Shown here: positions 1 to 7,349 of the stretch, in pieces
How positions within the stretch are numbered: position 1 is the stretch's first letter
Layout of the letters: each line of letters opens with the position of its first letter
NCBI GenBank assembly: GCA_018384055.1
Contig: JAHAZL010000044.1
Location: forward strand, 1 to 17,079
Length of the DNA: 17,079 nucleotides
Origin: Treponema sp.
GTDB taxonomy: Bacteria; Spirochaetota; Spirochaetia; Treponematales; Treponemataceae
Reading direction: 5' to 3'
Translations under genes and position numbers: made by a program
Notes under the pieces: generated by a model
The model's input: only the letters and a program-made list of their open reading frames with translations
Databases searched by the model: none
What the model was told of the DNA's origin: nothing

Positions 1-22
1 TCAATTCTTCGTCAGATTTCAT
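1..22 (-). CDS. Start of an unidentified gene, cut by the window edge
   Basis: On the minus strand an ATG at 22-20 is followed by seven sense codons (MKSDEEL) that run off the left edge. It lies 22 bp downstream of the glmS stop codon in the same direction, and an AGGA-type ribosome binding site precedes it at a suitable distance. This suggests a second gene of a glmS operon. Seven residues are too few to name a product, and chance cannot be excluded. Confidence 0.4.
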
Positions 23-44
23 TTTCCAATCCTTTTAAAATTGA

Positions 45-1958
45 TTATTCTACCGTAACGGATTTCGCAAGATTCCGTGGCTTGTCAGGATCGATTCCGC
101 GGAGGACGGCACAATAGTAGGCGAAGAGCTGGGTTGGAATTACAGTCAAAAGGCTTGAAAGCGTTGATGAACATTCAGGAATCTTGAACACTTCATCAGC
201 TTTTCCTTCAAAGGACTTTTCATCCTGAGTAATTACAAGGACCGTAGCACCGCGTGCCTTTACTTCAACCATATTCGACCCGATTTTTTCGTAAAGATGA
301 GGTTCGCTGGAAATTGCAACGACAAGAGTCTGGGGGTCAATGAGGGCTATAGGACCGTGCTTCAATTCACCGGCTGCAAAAGCCTCCGAGTGCATGTAGG
401 AAACTTCTTTAAGCTTGAGGGCGCTTTCAAGGGAAGTAGCACTGTCAAACTGACGTCCGATGTAAAAAATCTTGTCCTTGTTGAACTGTCTGGAAGCAAA
501 CTTCTGGATGATGTCCTTTCCGTCAAGAATCTGCTGAACTTTTCCGGGCATTGCCTCAAGTTCGGCAAGAAGCTTTGATGCTTCACTATCAGTCAATGTC
601 CCCCTGAGTTTTCCGGCCTTAATGGCAAGCATGTACATGCAGAGCACCTGGGTTGTATATGCCTTTGTTGAAGCAACGGCAATTTCTGGTCCCGCAAGAG
701 TATAGATTACATCATCAGCTTCGCGGCTTACAGTTGATCCAACGCAGTTTGTAATGGCAACAACCTTAAGGCCGTTCTGCTTGGCAAGACGGAGTGCACT
801 CAAGGTATCTGCAGTTTCACCTGACTGCGAAACAACAATGAAAATATCGTCCTTGTCCAGAATAGGATCACGATAGCGGAATTCTGAAGCAACATCGATG
901 TCGACTTTCATACGGGCAATTTTTTCAAAGGCGTACTTTGCAACGACACCAGCATGGTAGGCAGTACCACAGGCAGTAATTACAACGCGCTTTGCATTTC
1001 GCCATGCATCATCCATCTTGTTTTCTTCAAAAAAAACATCGACAGGTTTTCCGGATGAATCTTTTACGATGCGTGGACGCATTGTATCCGTAAGTCCCTT
1101 TGGCTGCTCGTGAATTTCCTTAATCATGAAATGTGGGTAACCACCTTTTTCTGCTGCTGCCATATCCCATTCAACATGACTTGGCTGCTTTATTATTTTC
1201 TCGCCTTCAAAATTAAAAAGGTCAACATGATCAGAATAAAGAACAGCAAGTTCCTTTTCACCCAGATAGTAAACATCTCGGGTATGTTCAAGAAGGGCAG
1301 GAACATCTGATGCAATGAAATTTTCTCCGCTGCCAATACCGACAACAAGGGGACTTTCCTTGCGGCAACAAATGATTCTGTCCGGATAATCCTTGCATAA
1401 AACACCGAGGGCATAGGAACCTTCAAGAAGATGAATCACCTTGAGGACAGCCTTGAAAATGTCTTTTTCTTCCCTGTATGCCTTATCGATGAGATGAACC
1501 ACAACTTCAGTATCTGTCTGTGACTGGAACACTACGCCTTCAGCCTGAAGTTTTGCTTTCAGTTCAGCATAGTTTTCTATGATGCCGTTATGCACGATGG
1601 AAATAGATCCATCCATATTTGTATGAGGATGACTGTTGGTATCACTAGGTTCACCGTGGGTTGCCCATCTTGTATGTCCTATACCGACATTTCCCTTTAT
1701 GAAATCGGCAGTCTTTTCATATATTGCCATTTCCTGTTTCTCGTATTCAGGATCAGTCTTCGAGGCCTTTACCAGTTCACCTGTAATCTTTTCACCAAGA
1801 TTCTTAAGGGCACCCTTTACCTTGCGAACAATAATTTCATCTGCTGTATAAACTGCAATACCTGCACTGTCATAGCCACGGTATTCCAACTTCTTCAAAG
1901 CTTTAATAAGAACGGGAGTAGCATTTTTACTTCCGATATATCCTACGATTCCACACAT
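45..1958 (-). CDS. glmS: Glutamine--fructose-6-phosphate aminotransferase (isomerizing)
   Basis: GlmS makes glucosamine-6-phosphate from fructose-6-phosphate and glutamine in the cytoplasm, the entry step to UDP-GlcNAc for peptidoglycan. The protein has 637 residues. It starts MCGIVG, with Cys2 as the N-terminal nucleophile of the glutaminase domain; LEYRGYDSAG and HTRWATHGEP (about 95-104) follow. Two SIS domains make up the isomerase half, with SQSGETADTL and EIAVASTKAYTTQ in the first and ESALKLKEVSYMHSE in the second. It ends with the family-typical DKPRNLAKSVTVE. It is longer than the roughly 609-residue E. coli enzyme, mainly through a charged insert of about 24 residues (about 60-85) before HTRWATHG. 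The start is fixed by the need for Cys at position 2. No Shine-Dalgarno sequence precedes it; a -10-like TATATT lies seven bases upstream of the ATG. There is no room for a glmS ribozyme leader. Confidence 0.97.
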   Translation of the reverse strand: MCGIVGYIGSKNATPVLIKALKKLEYRGYDSAGIAVYTADEIIVRKVKGALKNLGEKITGELVKASKTDPEYEKQEMAIYEKTADFIKGNVGIGHTRWATHGEPSDTNSHPHTNMDGSISIVHNGIIENYAELKAKLQAEGVVFQSQTDTEVVVHLIDKAYREEKDIFKAVLKVIHLLEGSYALGVLCKDYPDRIICCRKESPLVVGIGSGENFIASDVPALLEHTRDVYYLGEKELAVLYSDHVDLFNFEGEKIIKQPSHVEWDMAAAEKGGYPHFMIKEIHEQPKGLTDTMRPRIVKDSSGKPVDVFFEENKMDDAWRNAKRVVITACGTAYHAGVVAKYAFEKIARMKVDIDVASEFRYRDPILDKDDIFIVVSQSGETADTLSALRLAKQNGLKVVAITNCVGSTVSREADDVIYTLAGPEIAVASTKAYTTQVLCMYMLAIKAGKLRGTLTDSEASKLLAELEAMPGKVQQILDGKDIIQKFASRQFNKDKIFYIGRQFDSATSLESALKLKEVSYMHSEAFAAGELKHGPIALIDPQTLVVAISSEPHLYEKIGSNMVEVKARGATVLVITQDEKSFEGKADEVFKIPECSSTLSSLLTVIPTQLFAYYCAVLRGIDPDKPRNLAKSVTVE

Positions 1959-1964
1959 GATTTT

Positions 1965-2035
1965 AATATACTCGAAAAATCAAACAAATAGAAGTATTTG
2001 CAATTCTTTATGCATTCGTCTTATTGTGGTAGAAT
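1965..2035. promoter_or_regulatory. Short divergent promoter region, glmS and the 2046 gene
   Basis: Only 87 bp separate the two divergent start codons. On the minus strand TATATT (1965-1970) sits seven bases before the glmS ATG. On the plus strand TAGAAT (2030-2035) with an upstream TGG (extended -10 type) sits ten bases before the ATG at 2046. Neither start has a Shine-Dalgarno sequence and I see no good -35 box for either, so these are moderate predictions. The spacing would give leaderless or nearly leaderless transcripts. Confidence 0.4.
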
Positions 2036-2045
2036 TATTCTGATA

Positions 2046-3254
2046 ATGCGGAAACTGATTTTTGCCTCAATAATATTTTTCTCTATTCTTATGCCTGCTC
2101 ATCTGACTGCCGCAACTTTGAAAGATGCTGAGGATAGAATTCAGACAATAGAAACCTACAAACTGATTCTTGCATCGGGCAACAGCGACTATGTTTTTAC
2201 CCAGGAAGAAATATCCTACATAAATTCCATGTATAGTGAACTTGAAAATGATGTCTACACCATATCGACAAGAGACGGTTCCCTTAAAATGGAAGTCGGT
2301 GAATACGACATGGAAAGAACTTTATGGCCTGTTTCCTTTTCGGGAACTTTTTTTGATAGGCATGTAAATTTGGAAAAAGACATTCACCTGCTATACTCTA
2401 CTTTGATGGAAAGACGCTATGTTGCAGAAAAGGATATGGCTGACTACCAGAGAAGAGACTACGAAATCTATGTTACGGAATACGAAACAAAAATCCGCGC
2501 TGGAGAAGAAGTCTTCTATGCAGAAATTCATTTCAGAATCCAGAAATGGGTAAAGCCTTCACAGTACAGATTTGTACCGGAAGAACTTGTACTCTACAAA
2601 ATTGCAAAACAGGAAAGGGTCATAGACACAATCAAGGACCTGCCCACTGTAATATGGTCATATAAACCTGAAATCGAATACAGGACAAAGAAAGAAATTG
2701 ACGCAGACTACCAGAAGACAAAGAGAATTCTTTATGCAGAATCAAGACAAGCTGCAAAAATTGAAGAAGACGAATCTATTTCGGAAGAAGACAATTACAC
2801 GGGAAGACGAGCCATTTACTTCACTCTGGATACATTTCAGAACAAGGGCTCTGATCCGAACTCTCCGTCCATTTCAAAAATCAAGTTGAACAGTTTTGAT
2901 GCGGCATTGACCTTTGGAATAGGAAACTATGTCTTTGCGGGACTGGAACTTTGCTTTGACCTTAACGATCAGACAAAAAAAACAATCTACTCCTTTGGTG
3001 GACTTCTTGGCGTAAGCATCGAGCTTTTAAGAACATTCAGGCCATTCATTCAGACAGGACTTGCTTTCCGCACAGATGACAAGCTGGTATACAAAGCCGG
3101 TGCTGGACTAGACCTGATCATAGGTCATATGATGATAACCGGTGCTTACAACCATATATGGAACGATTCCTTTTCTTCAGCAGAGGAGGATTCAACGGAC
3201 GATAAAAAACAGTCCTTCAATTCCTTTTCCATTGGTTTTGGAATCACCTGGTAA
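2046..3254 (+). CDS. Exported protein with probable C-terminal outer-membrane beta-barrel
   Basis: I do not recognise the family. From the ATG at 2046 the protein has 402 residues and opens with a signal peptide (MRKLIFASIIFFSILMPAHLTAA). An in-frame TTG at 1998 would add 16 residues that spoil the signal peptide, so the ATG is preferred. The middle part is rich in charged and aromatic residues, followed by an acidic linker (KIEEDESISEED) near residue 240. The last 125 residues alternate hydrophobic and polar stretches rich in glycine and end FSIGFGITW; a terminal aromatic residue after such strands is typical of outer-membrane beta-barrels. The likely role is a surface or outer-membrane protein, substrate unknown. 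Its 3' end overlaps the convergent nth gene by 11 bp. No lipobox is present. Confidence 0.75.
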   Translation: MRKLIFASIIFFSILMPAHLTAATLKDAEDRIQTIETYKLILASGNSDYVFTQEEISYINSMYSELENDVYTISTRDGSLKMEVGEYDMERTLWPVSFSGTFFDRHVNLEKDIHLLYSTLMERRYVAEKDMADYQRRDYEIYVTEYETKIRAGEEVFYAEIHFRIQKWVKPSQYRFVPEELVLYKIAKQERVIDTIKDLPTVIWSYKPEIEYRTKKEIDADYQKTKRILYAESRQAAKIEEDESISEEDNYTGRRAIYFTLDTFQNKGSDPNSPSISKIKLNSFDAALTFGIGNYVFAGLELCFDLNDQTKKTIYSFGGLLGVSIELLRTFRPFIQTGLAFRTDDKLVYKAGAGLDLIIGHMMITGAYNHIWNDSFSSAEEDSTDDKKQSFNSFSIGFGITW

Positions 3255-3870
3255 CTTCAGGACAGAGATCAGAAAGAACACATCCACTGCACTTTGGATT
3301 TCTTGCCGTACACACATAACGCCCATGCAATAGAATCCAGTGATGGGCATGAAGGGCATATTCTTCAGGTACTATTTTCAGAAGGTCTTTTTCAACTTCC
3401 AGAGGTGTCTTGCCGGAGCTTAACCCCAGTCTGTTTGCAACGCGGAAAACATGGGTATCAACGGGCATGGTTGGTTTCCTGAACCAAACATTCAGAACAA
3501 CATTTGCAGTTTTCCTTCCGACTCCAGGAAGAGTAACAAGTTCTTCAAGATTATCAGGCACAACGGAATTGTATCTTTCAATGAGAGCCTTGCTTAACTC
3601 AATGACATGCTTTGATTTATTCTGATAAAGGCCGATGGATTTTATATAGGGAATGAGTTCTTCCTGTCCAAGGGCAACCATTTTTTCAGGAGTGTCCGCA
3701 ACTTTAAAAAGATCTTTTGTTGCAAGATTTACGCTTTTATCGGTGGCCTGGGCAGAAAGAACCACCGCCACAAGAAGAGTATAGGCGGAGGTAAAATCAA
3801 GCTCAGGAAGAGGATTGGGATTTCCTTCCCTGAGCCTTCTGAATATTTCCTTTACTTTTTCTGAACGCAT
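3244..3870 (-). CDS. nth: Endonuclease III, DNA glycosylase/AP lyase
   Basis: Nth removes oxidised pyrimidines from DNA and cleaves the abasic site in base-excision repair. The 208-residue protein has the helix-hairpin-helix LPGVGRKTAN with catalytic Lys120, and VDTHVFRVANR with the essential Asp138. The 4Fe-4S cluster motif Cys187-x6-Cys194-x2-Cys197-x5-Cys203 matches the E. coli enzyme in spacing and numbering, so it should be active. The ATG lies 19 bp inside the end of metK with only a weak AAGAA before it, suggesting translational coupling to metK. The stop codon lies 11 bp inside the convergent 2046 gene, leaving no space for a terminator between them. Confidence 0.95.
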   Translation of the reverse strand: MRSEKVKEIFRRLREGNPNPLPELDFTSAYTLLVAVVLSAQATDKSVNLATKDLFKVADTPEKMVALGQEELIPYIKSIGLYQNKSKHVIELSKALIERYNSVVPDNLEELVTLPGVGRKTANVVLNVWFRKPTMPVDTHVFRVANRLGLSSGKTPLEVEKDLLKIVPEEYALHAHHWILLHGRYVCTARNPKCSGCVLSDLCPEVTR

Positions 3871-5039
3871 TTCTTAAGGGCTTCAACTTTGTCTGTCTGT
3901 TCCCAAGGGAATTCCTTGCGGCCAAAATGACCGTAAGCTGCCGTTGCAGAATAGATAGGGCGCTTGAGATCAAGTGTCTTTACGATTCCAGCCGGAGTAC
4001 AATCGAACACTTTCTTTACTGCTGCTTCGATATCAGCAACAGGATATTTTTCTGTACCGAAAGTTTCAACCATGATTGAAACTGGATATGGAACGCCGAT
4101 TGCGTATGCAAGCTGAACTTCTGCCCTGTCGGAAAGTTTTGCAGCAACAATATTCTTTGCAATGTAGCGTGCCATGTATGCTGCAGAACGGTCAACTTTT
4201 GAAGGATCCTTTCCGCTGAAGGCACCGCCACCATGACGACCCATTCCACCGTAAGTATCAACGATGATCTTGCGGCCAGTAAGACCTGAGTCTCCGTGTG
4301 GACCACCAGTTACGAAGCGGCCTGTTGGATTCACGTAGAATTTTGTCTTTTTATCAAGGAGACCTGTTGGTTCAAGAACAGGCTTGATGATCTGTTCAAT
4401 GATTGTCTTTTCTATTTCTGCATACTTTACATCTGGAGCATGCTGGTGGCTTACAACAACTGTGTCGATGCGGACTGGCTTGAATCCTTCGTATTCGATT
4501 GTTACCTGAGATTTTGCATCTGGACGGAGCCACTTGATTTTTCCACTCTTGCGGAGCTTTGCAGCCTTAAGGAGAATTTTATGGGAATACATTACCGGAG
4601 CTGGCATAAGTTCTGGAGTTTCGTTGCAAGCAAAACCGAACATCATGCCCTGGTCGCCTGCCCCCTGCTGTCCCTTGAACTTCTTGAGGCCAGTTCCGAC
4701 AACACCCTGGTTGATGTCCGGTGACTGTGCATGGATGGCATTGAGGACTGACATTGAATCGCAGTCGAGACCGAAATCTGCATCTGTATAGCCGATTTTT
4801 CTTGCTGTTTCGCGGGCAATTTTCTGAATGTCCAGAGTTGCCTTTGTTGTGATTTCACCACCAACAAGAACCATGCCTGTAGTTGTGAATGTTTCGCATG
4901 CAACATGGCTTTCTGGATCCTGACGAAGACATTCATCAAGGACTGCGTCTGAAATCTGGTCGGCAACCTTATCAGGGTGTCCTTCGCCAACTGATTCTGA
5001 AGTAAATAAATAGTGATTGTTAGAAACGATAGTACTCAT
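3852..5039 (-). CDS. metK: S-adenosylmethionine synthetase
   Basis: MetK forms S-adenosylmethionine from methionine and ATP in the cytoplasm. The protein has 395 residues, the normal length. It shows ESVGEGHPDKVADQISDA at the N-terminus (ATP/methionine binding), the signature GAGDQGMMFG, and the glycine-rich loop GGGAFSGKDPSKVDRSAAY. I place the start at the ATG at 5039 (MSTIV), because a perfect AGGAGG (5046-5051) sits six bases before it. An upstream in-frame start at 5060 would place that ribosome binding site inside the gene. A consensus-like promoter lies 68 bp upstream. It is the first gene of a metK-nth operon. Confidence 0.97.
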   Translation of the reverse strand: MSTIVSNNHYLFTSESVGEGHPDKVADQISDAVLDECLRQDPESHVACETFTTTGMVLVGGEITTKATLDIQKIARETARKIGYTDADFGLDCDSMSVLNAIHAQSPDINQGVVGTGLKKFKGQQGAGDQGMMFGFACNETPELMPAPVMYSHKILLKAAKLRKSGKIKWLRPDAKSQVTIEYEGFKPVRIDTVVVSHQHAPDVKYAEIEKTIIEQIIKPVLEPTGLLDKKTKFYVNPTGRFVTGGPHGDSGLTGRKIIVDTYGGMGRHGGGAFSGKDPSKVDRSAAYMARYIAKNIVAAKLSDRAEVQLAYAIGVPYPVSIMVETFGTEKYPVADIEAAVKKVFDCTPAGIVKTLDLKRPIYSATAAYGHFGRKEFPWEQTDKVEALKKCVQKK

Positions 5040-5061
5040 ATAGAGCCTCCTGTTTAGCAAT

Positions 5062-5135
5062 TAACGCCTGCAATTTGGATAAATCAGCGTTTGGAAATGT
5101 AGGAAAAATATAATGAATTCTTCTCATAAATGCAA
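5062..5135 (-). promoter_or_regulatory. metK promoter and leader hairpin
   Basis: On the minus strand TTGCAT (5130-5135), a 17-bp spacer and TATATT (5107-5112) form a good sigma70-type promoter, with transcription expected to start near 5100. The leader of about 60 nt can fold a hairpin at roughly 5062-5090, with arms AACGCTG and CAGGCGTT (one bulged base) around a 14-nt loop, ending about 10 nt before the AGGAGG. The leader is too short for a SAM-I riboswitch and shows none of its conserved elements. Confidence 0.65.
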
Positions 5136-5168
5136 TATTCAGAACATTAGCAAAACATACTGTAGTTA

Positions 5169-5197
5169 TTGTATTTTTTTTTCAAAAACTATATACT
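5169..5197 (+). promoter_or_regulatory. Promoter of the CBM48 gene
   Basis: TTGTAT (5169-5174), an exact 17-bp spacer containing a T-tract, and TATACT (5192-5197) make a strong sigma70-type promoter. Transcription should start near 5204, giving a leader of about 64 nt before the ATG at 5268. It faces away from the metK promoter, with about 34 bp between the two -35 boxes, so a shared regulator could reach both. Confidence 0.7.
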
Positions 5198-5267
5198 GTC
5201 TTAAGTTATTCAGAATTTTTACAAGATTGAAGAACTTTTTGTCTATGCATTTTACAAGGAGAAAAAA

Positions 5268-5585
5268 ATGTCATTGAAGAAGACTTATTCAAAAGATAAG
5301 AAGACTTGTACAGTTACCTTTACTGTAAAGGCAAACGAAACACACGGTGCTGAAAAGATTACTCTCGCTGGAGATTTCAACAGCTGGAGCAGCACAGATA
5401 CACCGCTCGTAAAGGGAAAGGACGGTTCTTTTTCTGTAAAGGTTAAGCTTGAACAGGGAAAGGAATATCAGTTCCGCTACCTTCTTGACGGAAAGCACTG
5501 GGAAAATGACTGGGAAGCAGACAAGTACATTCCAGCTCCATTCAGCCACACAGACAACTCCGTAGTAATCTGCGAACAGAAATAA
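5268..5585 (+). CDS. Stand-alone CBM48-type glycogen-binding protein
   Basis: A 105-residue protein made of a single immunoglobulin-like early-set domain, as found at the N-terminus of isoamylases and branching enzymes and in the AMP-kinase beta subunit (CBM48). The evidence is ITLAGDFNSWS at about 32-41 and YQFRYLLDGKHWENDWEADKY at about 67-87, which carry the tryptophans and Gly/Asp/Asn typical of the glucan-binding face. There is no signal peptide and no catalytic domain, so it probably acts in the cytoplasm, binding glycogen or working as a regulatory or scaffold subunit. Its own strong promoter, an AAGGAG (5256-5261) seven bases before the ATG, and a strong terminator make it a monocistronic, probably well-expressed gene. 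The domain call is firm; the role is inferred. Confidence 0.85.
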   Translation: MSLKKTYSKDKKTCTVTFTVKANETHGAEKITLAGDFNSWSSTDTPLVKGKDGSFSVKVKLEQGKEYQFRYLLDGKHWENDWEADKYIPAPFSHTDNSVVICEQK

Positions 5586-5600
5586 TTCATCTTTGCACAT

Positions 5601-5642
5601 AAAAAAAAGACTGCAATTCGGTTGAACTGCAGTCTTTTTTTT
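5601..5642. terminator. Bidirectional intrinsic terminator
   Basis: GACTGCA and TGCAGTC (5609-5615 and 5628-5634) pair around an inner TTC/GAA with a GGTT loop. The stem has eight A on its left and eight T on its right, so it works on both strands. It serves the CBM48 gene (plus, ends 5585) and the convergent ATPase gene (minus, ends 5658). Confidence 0.92.
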
Positions 5643-5657
5643 GCCCGTCGGAATTTT

Positions 5658-7244
5658 CTATACATTCCTTTCGATTATTTTATACATTGGCGTTTCTCCC
5701 GGGTGAAGTTCAAGTACATGCCTTTCACATGGAAGAACTTCAGACGGATCATGGGTAACATGAAGCAGCGTTGTTGTTCCTGTTTCCGCAATGGTCTCAA
5801 GAAGATTGAGGATTTTTTCTCGGTAATTTTCATCAAGGCCATGGCAAGGTTCATCAAGGATGAGAACCCTAGGTGATTTTACGGCAGCACGAAGTATGAG
5901 GATTGCACGCTGCTCACCATAACTAAGGTTGCCGAAGGATTCCCTTTCGCGACCGGCAAAACCTGCAAGCTTTAGCCATGCCTTTGCAACGGCAATTTCA
6001 TAGTCGGTTGGATTTTGGTAAAGACCGATGCTGTCATGGAAACCGGAGATGATTACATTCTGAAGATCAGTTCCGCCAACCATGCGGTATTCAACATGAA
6101 GTCGATAGCTGACGATTCCAAGCTGACGCTTGATGTCCCAGATGGTTTCTCCAGTTCCACGCCTGTTTCCAAAAAGATAAACCGGTTCGCGGAAAACCTG
6201 CATGTTGTCTCCAGTAATCAGTTCCATGATGGTTGTCTTTCCGCTGCCATTCGGACCACGGACAAGATAATGGTCTCCCTTCTTAACTTCCCATTCAAGG
6301 TCAACTAGAACATGGTGGTCTTCCCAGCCCACATTTACCCCATCGAATTTTATGAGGCTGTCCGGAACAGATACGGAATTGATGTCATCGGAAATAGCTT
6401 TGCTCTCGCTACGGATTTTTGCAAGTTCGGCAAGGAAAGCTGTTTTTTCAGACTCTCTTGTCGCAGCCTTTGCTTCCTCTTCTTTCTTAAGCAAAACTTC
6501 ATATTCTTCCCTTGGTCCGCAGAAAGAAATTTTTTTATTTCGGAATTCCACTACCCTGTTTATTGATTCTGGAATTTCATGGAAGCGTTCCATACAGAGG
6601 ATGATGTGAGGAAAATCTTCTTTTCCTGAAAGCTGCTTTGAAACTATAGTCGTAAAGAATTCCAAGAGGATTCTTCTTGATTCTGCATCAAGACCTGCAA
6701 AAGGGTCGCTCAAGACAAGGAGTTTGCTGCCAGAAAGAAGGGCACGGCAAAGAAGGGTTCTGCGGATTTCTCCTGTGGACATGTAACGCAAACCTCGGTC
6801 AAGAATTTTTTCAACACCGCAAAGCTTTACTTCTGCCATAGTTTCAAGGCGCCAGGCAATCTCAGGAAGGGGCGCATTCTTTTTGCTTGAACCGCCAAGA
6901 ACTTCAGAAATATATGCGCGGCCAGTTCTTCCAATGTCTTCCTTGTCCATGTATTCGCTTTCATCGCGATTTCTTTCTTCTTCAATGAGGGATGCCGCTT
7001 CTTCAAGGGAAACGACTGCCACATTTTTTTCAAAGCAATTCTTGTAATCACCATCGGAACCACTTATTGGAACAAAAGACAGCTGGCCTGCAAGAGCCTT
7101 TACAAAATCAGCCTTGCCACCACCGTTTGGACCAATGACGAGCCACGATTCACCCTTTTTAAATTCCCAGCTCAATTCAGGGAAAAAGGTTTTTATCTTG
7201 TTCTGTATTCTGCAATTTCTTAATGCAATCAATTCTTCTGACAT
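5658..7244 (-). CDS. ModF/PhrA-like protein with two ABC ATPase domains
   Basis: A soluble 528-residue protein with tandem ABC ATPase domains, resembling the ModF (COG1119) group. There is no membrane segment and no permease neighbour, so a classical importer role is not supported. The second domain is canonical: GPNGSGKT at 330-337, LSYGEQ at 440-445, LILDEP at 461-466 and the switch His498. The first is degenerate. Its P-loop is GPNGGGKAD (38-46), lacking the Ser/Thr after Lys. Walker B reads LLVLSDP (175-181), with Ser where the first Asp is expected, and no clear switch His is seen. Its signature MSTGE followed by RRTLLCRALL (155-170) resembles E. coli ModF. A charged linker (about 245-290) joins the domains. 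The physiological role of ModF proteins is poorly known. An AGGA precedes the ATG by about eight bases. Confidence 0.85.
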   Translation of the reverse strand: MSEELIALRNCRIQNKIKTFFPELSWEFKKGESWLVIGPNGGGKADFVKALAGQLSFVPISGSDGDYKNCFEKNVAVVSLEEAASLIEEERNRDESEYMDKEDIGRTGRAYISEVLGGSSKKNAPLPEIAWRLETMAEVKLCGVEKILDRGLRYMSTGEIRRTLLCRALLSGSKLLVLSDPFAGLDAESRRILLEFFTTIVSKQLSGKEDFPHIILCMERFHEIPESINRVVEFRNKKISFCGPREEYEVLLKKEEEAKAATRESEKTAFLAELAKIRSESKAISDDINSVSVPDSLIKFDGVNVGWEDHHVLVDLEWEVKKGDHYLVRGPNGSGKTTIMELITGDNMQVFREPVYLFGNRRGTGETIWDIKRQLGIVSYRLHVEYRMVGGTDLQNVIISGFHDSIGLYQNPTDYEIAVAKAWLKLAGFAGRERESFGNLSYGEQRAILILRAAVKSPRVLILDEPCHGLDENYREKILNLLETIAETGTTTLLHVTHDPSEVLPCERHVLELHPGETPMYKIIERNV

Positions 7245-7266
7245 AACAATATCCTAAACGAAAGAA

Positions 7267-7305
7267 AGTCTATCACTTTGTCCCTAATTTTTCCAATGAT
7301 ATATA
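7267..7305. promoter_or_regulatory. Overlapping divergent promoters
   Basis: Plus strand: TTGTCC (7278-7283), 16-bp spacer, TATATA (7300-7305), driving the gene at 7350. Minus strand: TTGGAA (complement of 7291-7296), 18-bp spacer, TAGACT (complement of 7267-7272), driving the ATPase gene. The two polymerase sites overlap, so their use should be mutually exclusive. Both are predictions from box similarity. Confidence 0.5.
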
Positions 7306-7315
7306 CCGATAATGG

Positions 7316-7331
7316 AAATAGAATTCTATTT
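7316..7331. promoter_or_regulatory. 16-bp perfect palindrome, possible operator
   Basis: AAATAGAATTCTATTT reads the same on both strands. It is flanked by GG and (after one extra T) CC. It begins about four bases past the predicted transcription start of the 7350 gene and ends before its AAGGAGG, a usual place for a repressor site. Equally it could be a 5' mRNA hairpin. Confidence 0.4.
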
Positions 7332-7349
7332 TCCTAAGGAGGAAATACA

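Noticed and set aside
1590..1991. 133-codon open frame on the plus strand
   Set aside because: It is antisense to the start of glmS, rich in Cys/Ile/Phe, without a recognisable motif; the glmS frame explains the sequence.
1959..1997. glmS ribozyme
   Set aside because: The upstream space is too short and glmS starts almost directly at a -10 box.
5040..5110. SAM riboswitch before metK
   Set aside because: The leader is about 60 nt and holds only one small hairpin; the conserved cores of the SAM riboswitches are not seen.
5658..7244. Classical molybdate or sugar importer ATPase
   Set aside because: No permease or binding-protein gene is adjacent and two ATPase domains are fused; a ModF/PhrA-like soluble protein fits better.
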